A stretch of 64,000 bases of DNA, from contig OX467092.1 in assembly GCA_950106755.1 (NCBI GenBank), positions 9,114,001 to 9,178,000 on the forward strand. Direction: 5' to 3'. Below, in pieces: positions 1 through 11,575 of this stretch. The position numbers and the translations under genes are program-made. The notes beneath the pieces are model-generated. The model was not told where the DNA came from and did no database searches. It worked only from the letters and a program-made list of their open reading frames with translations. The stretch is from Climacium dendroides (lineage: Eukaryota > Streptophyta > Bryopsida > Hypnales > Climaciaceae). Position 1 is the first letter of the stretch. Each line of letters opens with the position of its first letter.

Positions 1-14
1 TTTTGAAGCCCATA

Positions 15-193
15 CTACTTTTCCTCACCTTCTTCTTCTTCAACACCTCCGCAATTAGGTAACTCCAACTCTGCTTCAGCATTTCGTAAAGACCATTTCC
101 TAAATTTTGCTTTTTTTCTCCTCCACTTGCGTTCTAGACCACCTCGTTCTCGCAAATGTTCACCTTCAAGCGCTGCACGATTCATCTCCTTGC
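15..193 (-). CDS. possible C-terminal exon of an unrecognised basic protein
   Basis: The minus strand is open from a candidate acceptor (a pyrimidine-rich stretch ending in CTCACAG just above position 193) to a TAG at 15-17. The encoded tail has a strongly basic middle (GLERKWRRKKAKFRKW) and an acidic end (VEEEEGEEK). That composition differs from the AT-rich junk around it and could be a real last exon. I do not recognise the family. No upstream exon could be joined with confidence in 219-540. It could also be a chance reading frame. Confidence 0.3.
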
Positions 194-218
194 CTGTGAG
201 CCCAAAATGCAACGTCAA

Positions 219-1141
219 AAAAGAGTATTACAAGATGCCAATGTGCGTGGTGTCTCCCAAAACCCTTAACCCTAAAACCGGAGAATGCCCGACAAGTGAA
301 GCAAGGGAACGATGCCCAGCTTCATGGCCATCACTCCGTTACCCTCATTTCTACTGCTACGAATACACAGAACCAGAGAATGCACAACATGGAGCACAGA
401 ATGACATTAACATCGCGAGGTGTGGGGAATCTGAGGCTGGCGAAGAGCTTCAATATCTTGCCAAAGAATTCGTACCGAATTGCAATACTATTTGTGAAAC
501 CCAACAGCGAGCAGGTGTGTGAAAAATACACTACGATGTAAGGAATCGGTACATATTGACTTACACTGCCGATCTTAGATAAACCCCTGCAGTTGGTAAA
601 TATTCATCATCTATTCAAAATGTTTCCACAAAGTAGATTGACGTCAGGTAGGCACCCATTTTCGTGGCTTGGGGCTGTTTTCAGTGGTATTACCAGTAAC
701 TTAAAGTCCGTTTCAAACTACATCACAAGTTCCAATTCTACTAATTTTAGACCAAATCCCAACTTCTTTGGGTTGTAGAAGGTGAATCAAAAATATTATA
801 AGTGAGAATTGGAGTTTGATAGTATAAAGGCCAAAGCCTCAACTCAAAGTCCCAACTCAAAGTCCCAACTTTTCTCATTTGTAATGTTATATGGAGTATA
901 TGAAGTTGTCATCTCTATTCAGAAAACAATCCCATGACTTGCAGGAAACCTAAAACTTTTTCGATTGATACCAAATTCAAGCCCTTCCCCAAGCTCATAT
1001 GCATAAAACAAATGAACGAATTGTTTTGGAAATGCAAGGTTTTGGAGTTTTGAATGAGGACCACAAATGAAAAACACTTTGTGAGCACCTATTCTCTCAT
1101 TATTGAATGCACAATATAGTGCAAGATTAACATGGTAGTAA
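219..1141. other. intergenic, no gene supported
   Basis: Short open frames exist near 296-541 on both strands, but none shows a recognisable domain or convincing splice sites. A short telomere-like run (cccttaaccctaaaacc) lies near 263-280. The part closest to 1142 would hold the 3' UTR of the minus-strand plastid gene. Confidence 0.5.
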
Positions 1142-4100
1142 CTAAGATTGTTTCTTCAAGGGAAAAGGGCCAAGGACATTCACTCGTAGACAATAATCTA
1201 ATGCTACTGCTGCAGTTAGGAAGATGAGCACACTTTCTCCAGTAACTAAGCTTGCCTTCAAGATACTATCCATATCCGCTTTTGGAAATTCAGAAAGAGC
1301 TTGTGTAGCATATCCAACACCTGTGCAAACATTGGAAGCTGGACATCAACAATGATCATGTGTAACTTTCTCAAATAATCAACTTTGTCACTAGCAAAAA
1401 ACATTGCAAATTTGGTCTTTGACTTCTACCATGTGTCAAAGTTACACTTATTATGGTTTAGAGTCTTTCAACAAGAGATTTTCTATTTCTAACAAAGGAC
1501 AAGTGTCATGATGCAAAAACAATGTTCTATAGGGATTGTGCTCTAATGAAAATAGGGAATGAAGAGTCTTGAGCACCAAATGATTAGAATTTCTTCCAAG
1601 AAAGATGGAAAACATTCTCTCACCTCTAACTAAGCCAAAAGCGGCAGCAACTCCAGATTTGAGTTGCAAATTTCCCAAGTCTCGACGAATGGCATATCGA
1701 TATGTTACACCGAACAAAGCACAACTTACTAAAATGCCAACTTGGCTTAAAAGAGCCCCCAAACTCAAGCCTCCATCAATGGCAATGGTGAAAGGGAGAC
1801 TAACAAAAGTGCCAGCAATTGTAGAGACAGCTGCTGCCTGCATCACAAATGTTAACATATCAATCCACTGCACCTGATAAACATGACACTTATCTATAGA
1901 AGATATCAAAACTCCAATCTCTTTGTGTACATGAAAATCAAGTAGGAAAATTGCCAAAACTATTGTTACTTCATAGAAACTATAAAGTATGAATGGAATC
2001 TACTAAGTTTTCCTAATTCCTCATGGAAATTGATCATTGTTACCATATAGGATTTGGTAGCTTATGGTGGAGAGGAGGAGCATTAGAAACTATTATACTA
2101 GCCATTCTTAATTGTACTTCCAATTCACTAAAGAATTTGATTTAGAAGATATACAAGTAAAGGGATTCAAATGCACAAATTCGCCCTAAGGGTCATAGTT
2201 AATACTAGGATTTGAAGTTTAGAATGCTTAAATACCATAGTCTCCTAGCATACTTAAAGTTGATTGTTTAGAGTATTGGAGAATATGACAAATGTCACAT
2301 GATGCTACATTTGGATTTTGTTCATTAGGTATCCAAAATAAGTTTAAAAGAATCAAATTTTTGTTGTAATTGGTTGCAAGTTACAAATGCCATTCACATC
2401 AACAATTTGTCAATAACAACAATTAAAGGGCCTATTTATCACATTATCTACAAGTGAAAACCTACTTGGTGCTCAACTTAAGAATAATTTTTAGTGACCA
2501 TTTCCTTACCACCATTACCTAATTCATAAATATATTTGTTTGCAAGCATATGTACATCAAGATTCATATCATACTCAATGCGAAATACCGCACCTTGCCA
2601 GATTCAACCCGCTCAGCATCTTCATCAATATCTGATGCCTCCCATTTGCCAGAGAACTCAGTAGCACTATTACCTGCACGAGCCATTACTAAGGCAAGCT
2701 CAGCTATCCTCACCTCAGCTTCGGCCTTCAAAACCTCCTCTTCTATCTCTGAAACCTTCAAAGATGTACATTAGTTAGAACCTAAACATTGGATGAATGC
2801 ATTCAAAATACGGTCCTCTTTATTAAATGACAATTGATTCTCTATAAATAATAATTAAAATTTGATAACATGTGCACTTGAGTGGTTTCAACAATAGAGT
2901 GCAACAAGATCTTTGTTGTGATACTAAAAGACGATTTAGATTGTACAAGCTTAAAATTGAAACCAAGATTATGTACAACTAGGGTTGTAATAATAAGCAT
3001 AAGAAATTAATTGCATTCGTGGACATCTCATAACACATATGAGTAGCAAGTGTTTAACCCAACTCAATGAGGCCCACTATTTACTCACACCCCTCAATGA
3101 GGTTCACTATTATTCTATTTAGTATCATGCATGATTTGAAGTAACACAAAAATTGCATGACACGGACTACATTGACTTCTTGTTAAATTGTGTACACCAT
3201 AAGAAGCTTTCTAATGATTAATCACTCAAAGAACAAGTGTTAACCAACAAGTAACCAACATAGTTCATCAATGGGTACATTAATTCACTGTGTTCCTCAT
3301 GTTTCAATCCTCATGTTTCATAAGACTAAGAACTAGTAAAAAATGTATCTCAATTTTAACTTCATGAGTGCAATTTTTCAATCATGAATTTGTTCTTCCA
3401 AAACCCTAAAGCATCTTCTCTAGGAAACCTTTTTGGTGTACAACAAGCTCCGTTCTAGTTGAAGTTAATGAACCTTACCGCACCATCCGCCACCTTCTGA
3501 TCATCATCCAAGCGCTGAAGGAACGACTGCAACTCCTCCGCTTTCTTCTCCCGACGATTCAACTCGTCTAGCTCTCTCTTCTTCTCTGAGACACGCTTTG
3601 TAGCTTCAGCCAAATCTTTCAGCAACGCCTGTCGAGTAAAATGGACATTACTAGCAAGAATTCAAACTTTAGCCTTTCCCCATCGAAACCCTATTCCCAA
3701 GCAACTCATCCAACACAAACAACTTCACCAGAGCCTTATAACCATAGATTCAGGGTGATGTAAAGACCAACGCGACTGGACAAACGCAGTACTATTTCTA
3801 AGACGAGATTAATACTGAGGCTAAGAATCTCTTGGGGCTCATAAATCTGAAAATTCTTACACTAGAAAGCTCGATCACAGTGAGTGCTTTGGCAGTCTGT
3901 TGATGGCTACTTTTTTTGGTACTGATCTGAGATCTGGGGAACTCCATGTTTGGGATTCGGAGTCCGTTTGGATATGAAGTAACCAGTGTTGACCCCCATT
4001 CTCTTACTCGGGTTGGCATCATATCAGTTTCCTTAAAGTACTGAATTCCTTCTCCTATAAACCGCGTGCTAGATACCAAACTAAATTGCAATGTTAATCC

Positions 4101-4783
4101 ATCTACATCACAATGTATAATTTATTTCTGCTGTAAATGTTCTTACCAACTAACGAATTGCTTGGGGTTCAAATGGAGAGTCTCACACTAGAAACCTCAA
4201 ATCCCATACCCTTGTCCCCTTTCTTTTTCCAAAACCTGGCTCTAGACTCTAGTTGCATGAAATCACAGTGCAGTTGCTAGTGTTCGGACTGACATGGTGT
4301 TTGAGCGCCATGAATGTTTGGGACCGATCTCCCGTGTTGATGGAAGTTGACCAGTAGTGTTGGCCTTCACAACCTGCAGAGGGACTTGCGGACTACTTTA
4401 CTTGCCGAGATTGCAAATGCGCTCTCGCCCTCGGGCAAGTCACTTACCAGCAAGAGTCCTTGTACGCCCCACTCAAAACCTATACAAAAAACACGAGGCT
4501 CTGAACCTAAATTTACATTATCCGCATCACGCCGTACCTTTGATTCGTCACTATCTAAAGCTTTCCGAAATTCCTCCTGCAAATCCAGAGGATCACTAAC
4601 GACCTCCTTTCTCTCATTCTCTTCTTCCGCCTTGCATGCCCACGCGTGCATCCCTGGACGCCGTCTCCCGCGGCCATGGCCCAAAGAAAGCTTTCTCCGA
4701 CCTCCCTGCAGAGATTTCTCTCCTGCGAAGACGAAGCTCATGCTGCTGGCGGGTGAAAGCGAACACACAGCCATTGCGGCCAT
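1142..4783 (-). CDS. predicted chloroplast-targeted membrane protein, five exons, 328 aa
   Basis: Five exons join in frame on the minus strand: 4783-4538, 3628-3479, 2755-2594, 1873-1624 and 1320-1142. All introns are GT-AG, and the exon lengths (246+150+162+250+179) give exactly 329 codons ending in TAG. Residues 1 to about 50 are rich in Ser, Ala and Arg with almost no acidic residues, ending near AWACKA, like a chloroplast transit peptide. Residues about 65-180 are charged and helical (LKDLAEATKRVSEKKRELDE), predicting a coiled coil. Exon 4 carries two hydrophobic spans around FVMQAAAVSTIAGTFVSLPF (about 195-218) and LGALLSQVGILVSCALFGV (about 224-245). A third lies at about 295-313 in exon 5. 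The IAIDGGLSLGALLSQVG region looks like a conserved plant family, but I cannot name it, and the function is unknown. It is the only intact gene in the window. The exon structure is well supported; plastid location is inferred. Confidence 0.9.
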
Positions 4784-7161
4784 GGTTTTTTAGGCAAATG
4801 ATTTTGGCAAGAAAGCTTCACAACACACGAACACGACGGGGCTCTTCTCACGCCAGCGCCGCAGATGAAGCCACACGGGTTTGGGCCCCGCCTTATCCTC
4901 CCGGGAGATCTCCCTCGACTATTCTCTTGGAGAGAGTGATTAAAATTTAAAATTTCACCAAAAAGCAACCTCTGTTGCGACATCTCTCCAAATACTCTTG
5001 AATGGAGTGAAGACACAAAAAGGAGTTCTATTCCCCTTGAAAAATAGGCCATCGGAAATTAGAGGTTCTTTTCCTTTGAATAGCAAAAAAAACATAAAAG
5101 TGAGGATCATCCCGTTTTTTGATCCAAAATGGAGTTGTTTTTTAAGTTTTTATTCCTAGCTTTACTTCTACCAATGAAAATTCCCAATCATGCAGCATGG
5201 TGGATAAGGGATAATAATTTCAGACAAGAAATAAAAGTATAGAGTTTATTGCAAGACTAGGGCTGTTTTTTTCTTCTTGAGAAAGTGTTATGATGGTAAT
5301 GACTTAAAATTTGGTGAAGTATTGTTAATAATTCTACATTCATCCATCTTTTGAATTAGAAAACCTTTTACAATTATATTCATGCACTTTTTCATCCAAC
5401 TTCAGAGACTTCATCCATATTTGAAATAGAAATGGAAAAATTTGTAGTGAAAAATACTACTACTATGTTGCAACTAATAGAGATTTATTTTGAAAATGGT
5501 GCAATTTCGCCCCCTTGGTACCCCCCAAAAGGGCACCATATTTGATTACAAGGTCATAAGCTCCGATATTTTAGGGTTAAATAGTGTAACAATAATCGAG
5601 CCTTTTTCAAACTTTGAATGAAGTTTTCCTAGCCATTAATGATAGGATCCATCTTGAAATCTTCTTGTGCCATTTTAGAAGGTTGGAGGCTAATTGAACA
5701 TTTTTTGATGGTCATGTCCCAAAGGGAACCTAAGTAGGACTTGGTGTGTGATTTTAAAGACCACGGCTCTACTACTCCTCTTATGCCCTACAATGGCATT
5801 GATTGAGACATGGAAATAAGAAATGCTTGACATCTAAGACTGAAGGGTGCCACCTCATCAATGTTGCCACCATTGTGAGGGCCATTTGGAGGTCAATGTA
5901 GGGTACTAGGTATGCAATGTGAGGTAGTTTCAATGCTTCAAAATTGAACTATAAAAAAATTCACCTTTCATTTCATTGAGAACAATGAACTCAACAACTA
6001 CCTCACATTTTTTTAAAAGTCATTTATAACTTATTTTAAGTTTTCAAGTGAGAAGACAATCTCTTTACATATGGGGTGGTAGGAGGTAAAACAATCCATG
6101 TAGGATACGTAAATTAGAATTAGTAAGGTCTTAAATTCTACTCTCAATAATCCTTTACAACTTGCAAAATCCTTTCTATTCTATTTTTTTTAAATACTGC
6201 TCACTCTCAAGGTAGCCAAAGTTGATGTCTATCCATCCATTAAGATAGGCTATTTATTTGTTTGTTTGTTATGTTAAGATCTCCTGGATTGTGCGCCTTC
6301 TAATCATGTGCTTGGTACCTCCAAAAAGTCCTCAATGAGGAAGGGTGCAATAGGCTTTGTTTTGTAGCATTTCAACATATGGTGTGAAAGTTATGGATTT
6401 TGAGTTCTTTTTTGTTTTAAAAAATTAAAAAATTATTTTTCTTTTGATTGTGGCAATGGCACAAAGCACACTAGTTTGCCTTGAAGGTAGCATGTTGCAC
6501 CTAAATTCCATAAACTAAGGTAGAACAATCCATTATGGTCAGATGCCCCATAGTGGACACCTAGGGAATGACCCCATCATGGTTTATTTCAGTATGTGAA
6601 ATTTTGACCACAATGCATGTCTTACATGAAAATTTGTAATGGAGTGCTTAGTAAATTCATTAGGAACTTCCTACTTTTCAATGTGAATTTATAGTAAGAA
6701 TGAACTTTTTAGACTTTTTGTGTTAGAAAACACAACAACTGCTTTAGGTGAACAAAATGAACATGATGGATTTAGATTTTGTTGGTACTAAAGTAGTCTA
6801 CAAATTCTTTTGGGCTATGATGCATTGAACACTTCAAAAATTCATAGCAAATTCATACTTTGTCAAAAAAACATAATTTCAATTGCTCTCATTATTTCTC
6901 AAGACTTGTAATAATGTGGAAAAAAAATTGAAAAATTTCAGCAACAACATGAGATCAAACTCCTAATTCTGACCACAATGGACTGTTTTACCTTAGTTTT
7001 GGGATCACTGCCCCGGATCCTGCAGTTCCAGCTCCCCAATGCAAACTGGTAGTTCAGTCGCAATGAAGCCGTTGATATTCTTAGTAATTTAAAAAAAAAT
7101 ACAAACTCTTCTGCATGCTTGGACGGAGACAAAAACATCAGATATTGAACAAGGTGGCGGA
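4784..7161. other. upstream/intergenic AT-rich region with one repeat fragment
   Basis: The first 150 bases are GC-rich and probably contain the promoter and 5' UTR of the plastid-protein gene. The rest shows no supported gene. At about 6040-6130 there is a stretch (agaagacaatctcttta, then aatccatgtaggata) that matches one half of the hairpin at 20112-20340, so a fragment of that repeat family lies here. The segment 6938-7161 is ordinary AT-rich sequence flanking the copia insertion site. Confidence 0.5.
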
Positions 7162-7361
7162 TGTTGCGAAGGAAGCAGAATATAGACACAGAAAATATAT
7201 AATGCAATAAGAAGTTCTCAAAGTAATCACCCATTAGGGTTACATGATCATACATATATAGGAGGTATCACTAGTAGTGTCACTAGTAGTGAGATCTACT
7301 TTTACCTTATCCTAAGTCTCACTTAACCTAAGTTAACTGGGATCGTTATCTTATCTCAACA
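7162..7361 (-). repeat. 3' LTR of copia element
   Basis: 200-bp direct repeat of 10693-10892 with TG..CA-type ends. It contains a tandem doubling of an 11-bp palindrome, cactagtagtg, near 7270-7292, in both LTRs. Confidence 0.96.
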
Positions 7362-7452
7362 CTCCTCTTCGATCCCGGGTTACCTCATTAAAAAACTTAA
7401 CTGTGACAAAAAACTTTATAAGGAAAATTCACAGAAAGAAAAAGAGCATAAC

Positions 7453-9372
7453 CTAATGTGTAACTAGATCTTGAAGAGATCTCATGCCAGCTTCTTGAAC
7501 CAATCGTCTGTGAGTGTAAGTAGGGAGTGCCTTTGTAAGTATGTTAGCAATGTTGATGGAGGATTGAACTTTCTTCACTTCAATTTCTCCTGATTCAATA
7601 AGGTCTTGGGTAAATCCAAAGATTTGTGGACTGATGTACTTCGTTCGATCAGCCCTGATGAATCCACTTGTAACTTGCGCCACGCATGCTGCATTATCTT
7701 CAAAAATCGTTGTCGGTTGTGTACTGTGGCTAAGTTCACATTGATCTGAAATGATCTTGTCAATTGTCCGCAACCAAACTACTTCTCTTGTCGCTCCATG
7801 GAATGCAATTAACTCCGCATGGTTGGTTGATGTTGCAGTCACTGTCTGCTTCACAGACTTCCATGATATGGGTGCGTTGTTACGTAGGAAGATATAACCT
7901 GTCTGGGACTTGCCTGTGTTTTCATCCGACTTGAAACCAGCATCTGCATATCCAACTAAATTTGATGGTCTAGTCTTTGTATAATGAAGTCCTAAGTCTT
8001 CTGTTCCACGAAGATACCTAAACAGATGCTTGACTCCATTCCAATGTCGCATCATGGGCTTCTGACTATGCCGAGCTAACACGCTTGTTGCAAATGATAT
8101 ATTTGGCCGAGTATATGTAGATAAATATAACAAAGCTCCGACTACTGTGAGGTACCGTTTGCTATCATATGCCTCCTCTTCCTCGCAAGGTCGGTATGGG
8201 TCATCATTTGTCTTGCTTCGACCGATCATGGGAGCAGGTAAAGGATTTGCTTGGTCCATCTTGAAATTCTTGAGCAACCGTTGAGTATACGCAGTTTGGT
8301 GAAGAAATATACTTCCATTGGGCAGATGTGTAATCTCTAAACCAAGACAAAAAGAAGTGCGGCCAAGTAGTTTCATTTCAAAATGAGTTGTTAGTAATGT
8401 TACCATTTGGCGGCAAGTTGAGGGTGTACCTGAGTAATGTAGAACTGCATGTCCCCACATTGTAGGAGGCAACTTGGCATGGATCAATAAAGGCCGAGTG
8501 ATGAGTTGAATCTTCTTGATATATGCCTCCGCCAATCCATTTTGTGAATGTTCATATGGTACAGAGTATGTAAGTGAAATCCCATTAGCAGTACAATAAT
8601 CCTCAAAGGCATGAGAGCGAAATTCTTGGGCATTGTCCATCCTCAAACTCTTCACAGGATAGTCCGGATGATGAGTCCAAAACTTAATAATCATAGCCAA
8701 AAGCTTTGAAAACACCATGTTTCGGGTGCTAAGTAGGGACACCTTCGAGTGTTTGCCTGAAGCATCAACAAGCACAAGAAAATATCGAAATGGTCCAGAA
8801 GATGGAGTAATTGGTCCGCATACATCACCTTGTAGACGCTGTAACATAGGAGGGAGTTCCGTTGGTAGCTTCCAATGTGAAGGGTGCTTAATAAGCTTTC
8901 CTTGTGAACATGCCGCGTAGCTCCCAACCTTGTCAGCATCACTGGTGCACAAATTGTGTCCTTCCAACAAAGGTAACATCCTCCTCAACATAGTGGTGCC
9001 TAGATGGCCCAACCAACTATGCCACAAGCCAGTCTTAATTGTAGAGGGGGGTATCAAAGCAGAGTTGTTCTCACATACTAGTCCATCGACTCCTGCTTTC
9101 GCAGTGGCAAGGGACTGTCGGCCTTGCCTAAGTTCCCGGTACTCTTCATCATCTCCTACCGAAGTAGAGAAGTGGAAAGCTAACTCCTTAGGAGGGCTTA
9201 TCAATAACTCGTATAGGCCAGTAACTCCTGCGTTAGTGGTGGCAAGGAGTTGCTGACCTTGCTTGAGTTCCAATACTTCTTTATGGTCATCCAATGCAGT
9301 GGAGACATCCATCCTATTAGCCCGTAAATCACGGTAGCTGATCAGGCTCCGGGGGGCATCAGGGGCATACAT
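7453..9372 (-). CDS. copia polyprotein: integrase plus truncated reverse transcriptase/RNase H
   Basis: This is a 639-codon open frame. The pre-integrase zinc-binding region starts around GLWHSWLGHLG, followed by an atypical Cys-x-Gln-Gly-Lys segment. The integrase core follows with its first Asp in GDVCGP, second Asp in LRMDNAQEF and Glu in QNGLAEAYIK. After HAVLHYSG the frame jumps directly to late reverse-transcriptase sequence (FCLGLEI). The integrase C-terminus and the polymerase active site with the usual YVDD are therefore deleted without breaking the frame. The RNase H part is intact in outline: GYADAGF, then AELIAF, then EDNAACV. Near the N-terminus a segment is duplicated (LELKQGQQLLAT / RELRQGRQSLAT). 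The product cannot reverse-transcribe; integrase function is also doubtful. Confidence 0.93.
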   Translation of the reverse strand: MYAPDAPRSLISYRDLRANRMDVSTALDDHKEVLELKQGQQLLATTNAGVTGLYELLISPPKELAFHFSTSVGDDEEYRELRQGRQSLATAKAGVDGLVCENNSALIPPSTIKTGLWHSWLGHLGTTMLRRMLPLLEGHNLCTSDADKVGSYAACSQGKLIKHPSHWKLPTELPPMLQRLQGDVCGPITPSSGPFRYFLVLVDASGKHSKVSLLSTRNMVFSKLLAMIIKFWTHHPDYPVKSLRMDNAQEFRSHAFEDYCTANGISLTYSVPYEHSQNGLAEAYIKKIQLITRPLLIHAKLPPTMWGHAVLHYSGTPSTCRQMVTLLTTHFEMKLLGRTSFCLGLEITHLPNGSIFLHQTAYTQRLLKNFKMDQANPLPAPMIGRSKTNDDPYRPCEEEEAYDSKRYLTVVGALLYLSTYTRPNISFATSVLARHSQKPMMRHWNGVKHLFRYLRGTEDLGLHYTKTRPSNLVGYADAGFKSDENTGKSQTGYIFLRNNAPISWKSVKQTVTATSTNHAELIAFHGATREVVWLRTIDKIISDQCELSHSTQPTTIFEDNAACVAQVTSGFIRADRTKYISPQIFGFTQDLIESGEIEVKKVQSSINIANILTKALPTYTHRRLVQEAGMRSLQDLVTH

Positions 9373-9935
9373 TGCTTTTTCACACAGGAGGGGGGTCCCC
9401 CAAGCAATACTATAGTTGCCTGGCCCTCTCGGAACCGAAAGTTCCGACTTCTAGCAATTGTGACGATATCACAAGTCTGCCAGGTTCTATCACGACTAGC
9501 AAACGTGAAATATTTCGGATCTCTAAGAATTGTATGCGTCGTGGCACTATCTATAAGAGCTACATCTGTAGGAGCTAACTCTTTGGAGATATGCACCATG
9601 TAATTTTCAATATTTACATTGGAAGAGGAAGGAGCGTCGAGCGAATGAGCCTCCTTCTTTTCATTTCTAAATTTCTCTAACTCTTTGTACATATTAACGT
9701 AGTACTCAGGAGTGCGACAGTATCGAGCGATATGCCCTTTACGGCCACACTTGTGACAAGTACGATCGTCACGTGAAAAGGATGACTTCCTATCGAAGGT
9801 TCTATTAGAAGATCTATCGTTCAATTGAGAAGAGCGATAATCACGATTAGAAAAACGATCTAAGTATCGAGAGACTCTATCAGAGAAGGGTTTAGAAGAG
9901 TTTGACTTATCTCTAGGGTGTTGCCGATTTGGCAA
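9342..9935 (-). CDS. copia Gag C-terminus with zinc knuckle and protease
   Basis: The reading frame holds an Arg/Ser-rich basic stretch, one CCHC zinc knuckle (CHKCGRKGHIARYC) that binds the element's RNA, and an aspartic-protease motif ALIDSATTHT. The family usually has DSGATxH there, so the active-site loop is slightly altered. It lies in a different frame from the Gag segment upstream, and its end overlaps the start of the integrase frame by about 30 bases in another frame. The original polyprotein has therefore been broken by at least two small indels, or the frames are joined by a recoding event that I cannot demonstrate. Confidence 0.9.
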   Translation of the reverse strand: MPNRQHPRDKSNSSKPFSDRVSRYLDRFSNRDYRSSQLNDRSSNRTFDRKSSFSRDDRTCHKCGRKGHIARYCRTPEYYVNMYKELEKFRNEKKEAHSLDAPSSSNVNIENYMVHISKELAPTDVALIDSATTHTILRDPKYFTFASRDRTWQTCDIVTIARSRNFRFREGQATIVLLGGPPSCVKKQCMPLMPPGA

Positions 9936-9965
9936 CCGTTGTTGTTGTTTCCTTGTTCCTCATGA

Positions 9966-10631
9966 CTACTGTCTCGAAATCTCAGAAATGTGAGCCTCTC
10001 GAGCGGGTTTTGCTTCTGCGTTTTTAAGTAGAAGCTGGTGCTGTTTTTCAGCAAGCAAGAAATAAGACATTAGTTCGGAATGTGTCGTAAACTTCATATT
10101 CCTATACTGCTGAGCTAGGAGGGCAGAAGTAGGAGGAAAAGTGGATAGGGTTTTATCTATGAGCTCCCTATCTGTAATCCTATCTCCACAAAGACGAAGT
10201 TGAGTAGTAATACGATGCAATTCAGCATTGAAGGAAAGGAAATCAAGGAAATCAAGGACATGAAGAGCAATCCAATCATTTCGAGCTTGGGGAAGAAAGA
10301 TAGTGCGCTCATGATAAAACCAAGCGTGAAGTTGACGCCATAGCTCCGCTGGGTTGTCAACTTGGATGTATTGCTGTCGAAGAGAGGTGTGAAGGTGGCG
10401 GCGAAGAACAAGCAAAGCTTTCCACTTGGATGACATTGGAAAATCCTCCTCTGGTTCATCATTGATCGCATCGTCCAACTCCTCCAAATAAAAGTACGCT
10501 TTCACATCTATACTCCACTCCATGTAATTGCTACCATCTACTTCAAGAGCATCAAACAAAAGTGGTTGTACCCGGGAGCTATTCTCCCGCGGTGACTTCT
10601 TATCCGCCATAGCTATCGTAGCTAAAGACAA
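9966..10631 (-). CDS. copia Gag N-terminal domain
   Basis: A 221-codon frame starts 62 bases inside the 5' LTR. The second in-frame ATG (MADKKS) is the likelier start. It contains the capsid-like core typical of copia Gag: FDALEVDGSNYMEWSIDVKA, then WKALLVLRRHL, then an LWRQLHAWF helix and a late LLAEKQHQLLL helix. It ends just before the basic linker to the zinc knuckle, which continues in another frame at 9935. It is expected to form the virus-like particle in the cytoplasm. Confidence 0.92.
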   Translation of the reverse strand: MSLATIAMADKKSPRENSSRVQPLLFDALEVDGSNYMEWSIDVKAYFYLEELDDAINDEPEEDFPMSSKWKALLVLRRHLHTSLRQQYIQVDNPAELWRQLHAWFYHERTIFLPQARNDWIALHVLDFLDFLSFNAELHRITTQLRLCGDRITDRELIDKTLSTFPPTSALLAQQYRNMKFTTHSELMSYFLLAEKQHQLLLKNAEAKPAREAHISEISRQ

Positions 10632-10692
10632 TAGTGGAAAAGAAAAAAGAAAAAGAGAATAGCAAAACGAGAGACAAATCGTGCTGATAACG

Positions 10693-10892
10693 TGTTGCGA
10701 AGGAAGCAGAGTATAGACACAGAAAATATATAATGCAATAAGAAGTTCTCAAAGTAATCACCCATTAGGGTTACATAATCATACATATATAGGAGGTATC
10801 ACTAGTAGTGTCACTAGTAGTGAGATCTACTTTTGCCTTATCCTAAGTCTCACTTAACCTAAGTTAACTGGGATTGTTATCTTATCTCAACA
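10693..10892 (-). repeat. 5' LTR of copia element
   Basis: 200-bp copy of 7162-7361, carrying promoter and polyadenylation functions in the family. Followed outward by the GCGGA target duplicate. Confidence 0.96.
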
Positions 10893-11562
10893 GCGGATAC
10901 CCTACACTTGGGTCAGATTCGTTAAAAAATAAATCAAAATATAAATAAATAGGGTTTGATATGAAATTTTCAGAAATTATAACATAGTGTATATGAACAT
11001 TGTAGAAAATATTAATGAAAATAATATGAAATCTGAAAAAAAAACAAATTGTAGAAAATACTATAGTTAAAGTTGAATAAAGTCACCTCAAAAGTGTGAA
11101 AGCCCCACTTGTGATCCCACAAAATTTAGGAAAAGTTGAACTAATGGCAGTGTAGTATAGTTAAGCTATAGTGCCTTGTACTATAATCCATGAATAATTT
11201 AAAATAAAATCAAACAAAAATTTATAAATTCTAAAAGCAGATAATGAAGTGGATATTTGGCCAAAAAGAAAACATTTCGTATGAGGTCCTACGAACCTGA
11301 CCCCAACGTACGGTACCTTCCCAATCATGCAGTGAGCGTGCCATGACTACTTGGCTCAGCCTAGTGTTGTAGATTATACATCCACCCACCTCGTTACTTT
11401 CATCCATCAGGCACCGTCCTGCTGTATATACTGTATATACTGGTTCTATCTCTGTCGCTGATGAATTTATCTCATTATTCAAAGTACGTTGGTCTGTGTG
11501 TATAAGCGTATGAGTGTATTATTGTGAGAGCGAGTATTCTGCCTGTCTCGATTATCAGATCA
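10893..11562. other. spacer and probable remnant 5' LTR of the second copia element
   Basis: 10893-11230 is AT-rich with nothing recognised. From about 11280 the composition changes, and the stretch up to 11562 sits exactly where a 5' LTR should be, directly before a primer-binding site. No matching 3' LTR was found downstream, so its ends cannot be fixed. Confidence 0.4.
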
Positions 11563-11575
11563 TGGTATCATAGCA
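11563..11575 (+). promoter_or_regulatory. retrotransposon primer-binding site
   Basis: TGGTATCATAGCA closely matches the TGGTATCAGAGC-type site complementary to initiator methionine tRNA that primes reverse transcription in plant copia elements. Its distance of about 100 bases to the Gag frame fits. Confidence 0.7.

Larger units (their letters stand above)
7162..10892 (-). mobile_element. Ty1/copia LTR retrotransposon, young, internally deleted
   Basis: Two 200-bp LTRs (7162-7361 and 10693-10892) begin TGTTG and end CAACA. They differ at about four positions by eye. The element is flanked by a perfect 5-bp target duplication GCGGA (7157-7161 and 10893-10897). Coding runs on the minus strand, so the 5' LTR is at the right. 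Directly inside it lies TTATCAGCACG, the position and type of a tRNA-derived primer-binding site. A purine run (GAAGAGGAG) abuts the 3' LTR as a polypurine tract. Domain order is Gag, CCHC knuckle, protease, integrase, reverse transcriptase/RNase H, as in Ty1/copia. At 3.7 kb it is shorter than the usual roughly 5 kb, because the end of integrase and most of reverse transcriptase are missing. It therefore cannot be autonomous. Confidence 0.97.

Noticed and set aside
3798..4091. 97-codon minus-strand frame inside the plastid gene
   Set aside because: Lies wholly within the first intron (3629-4537) and does not fit the exon phases.
7265..7295. cactagtagtg doubled in the copia LTR, resembling CACTA element ends
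   Set aside because: Present in both LTRs as a short tandem palindrome; no element lies between the copies.
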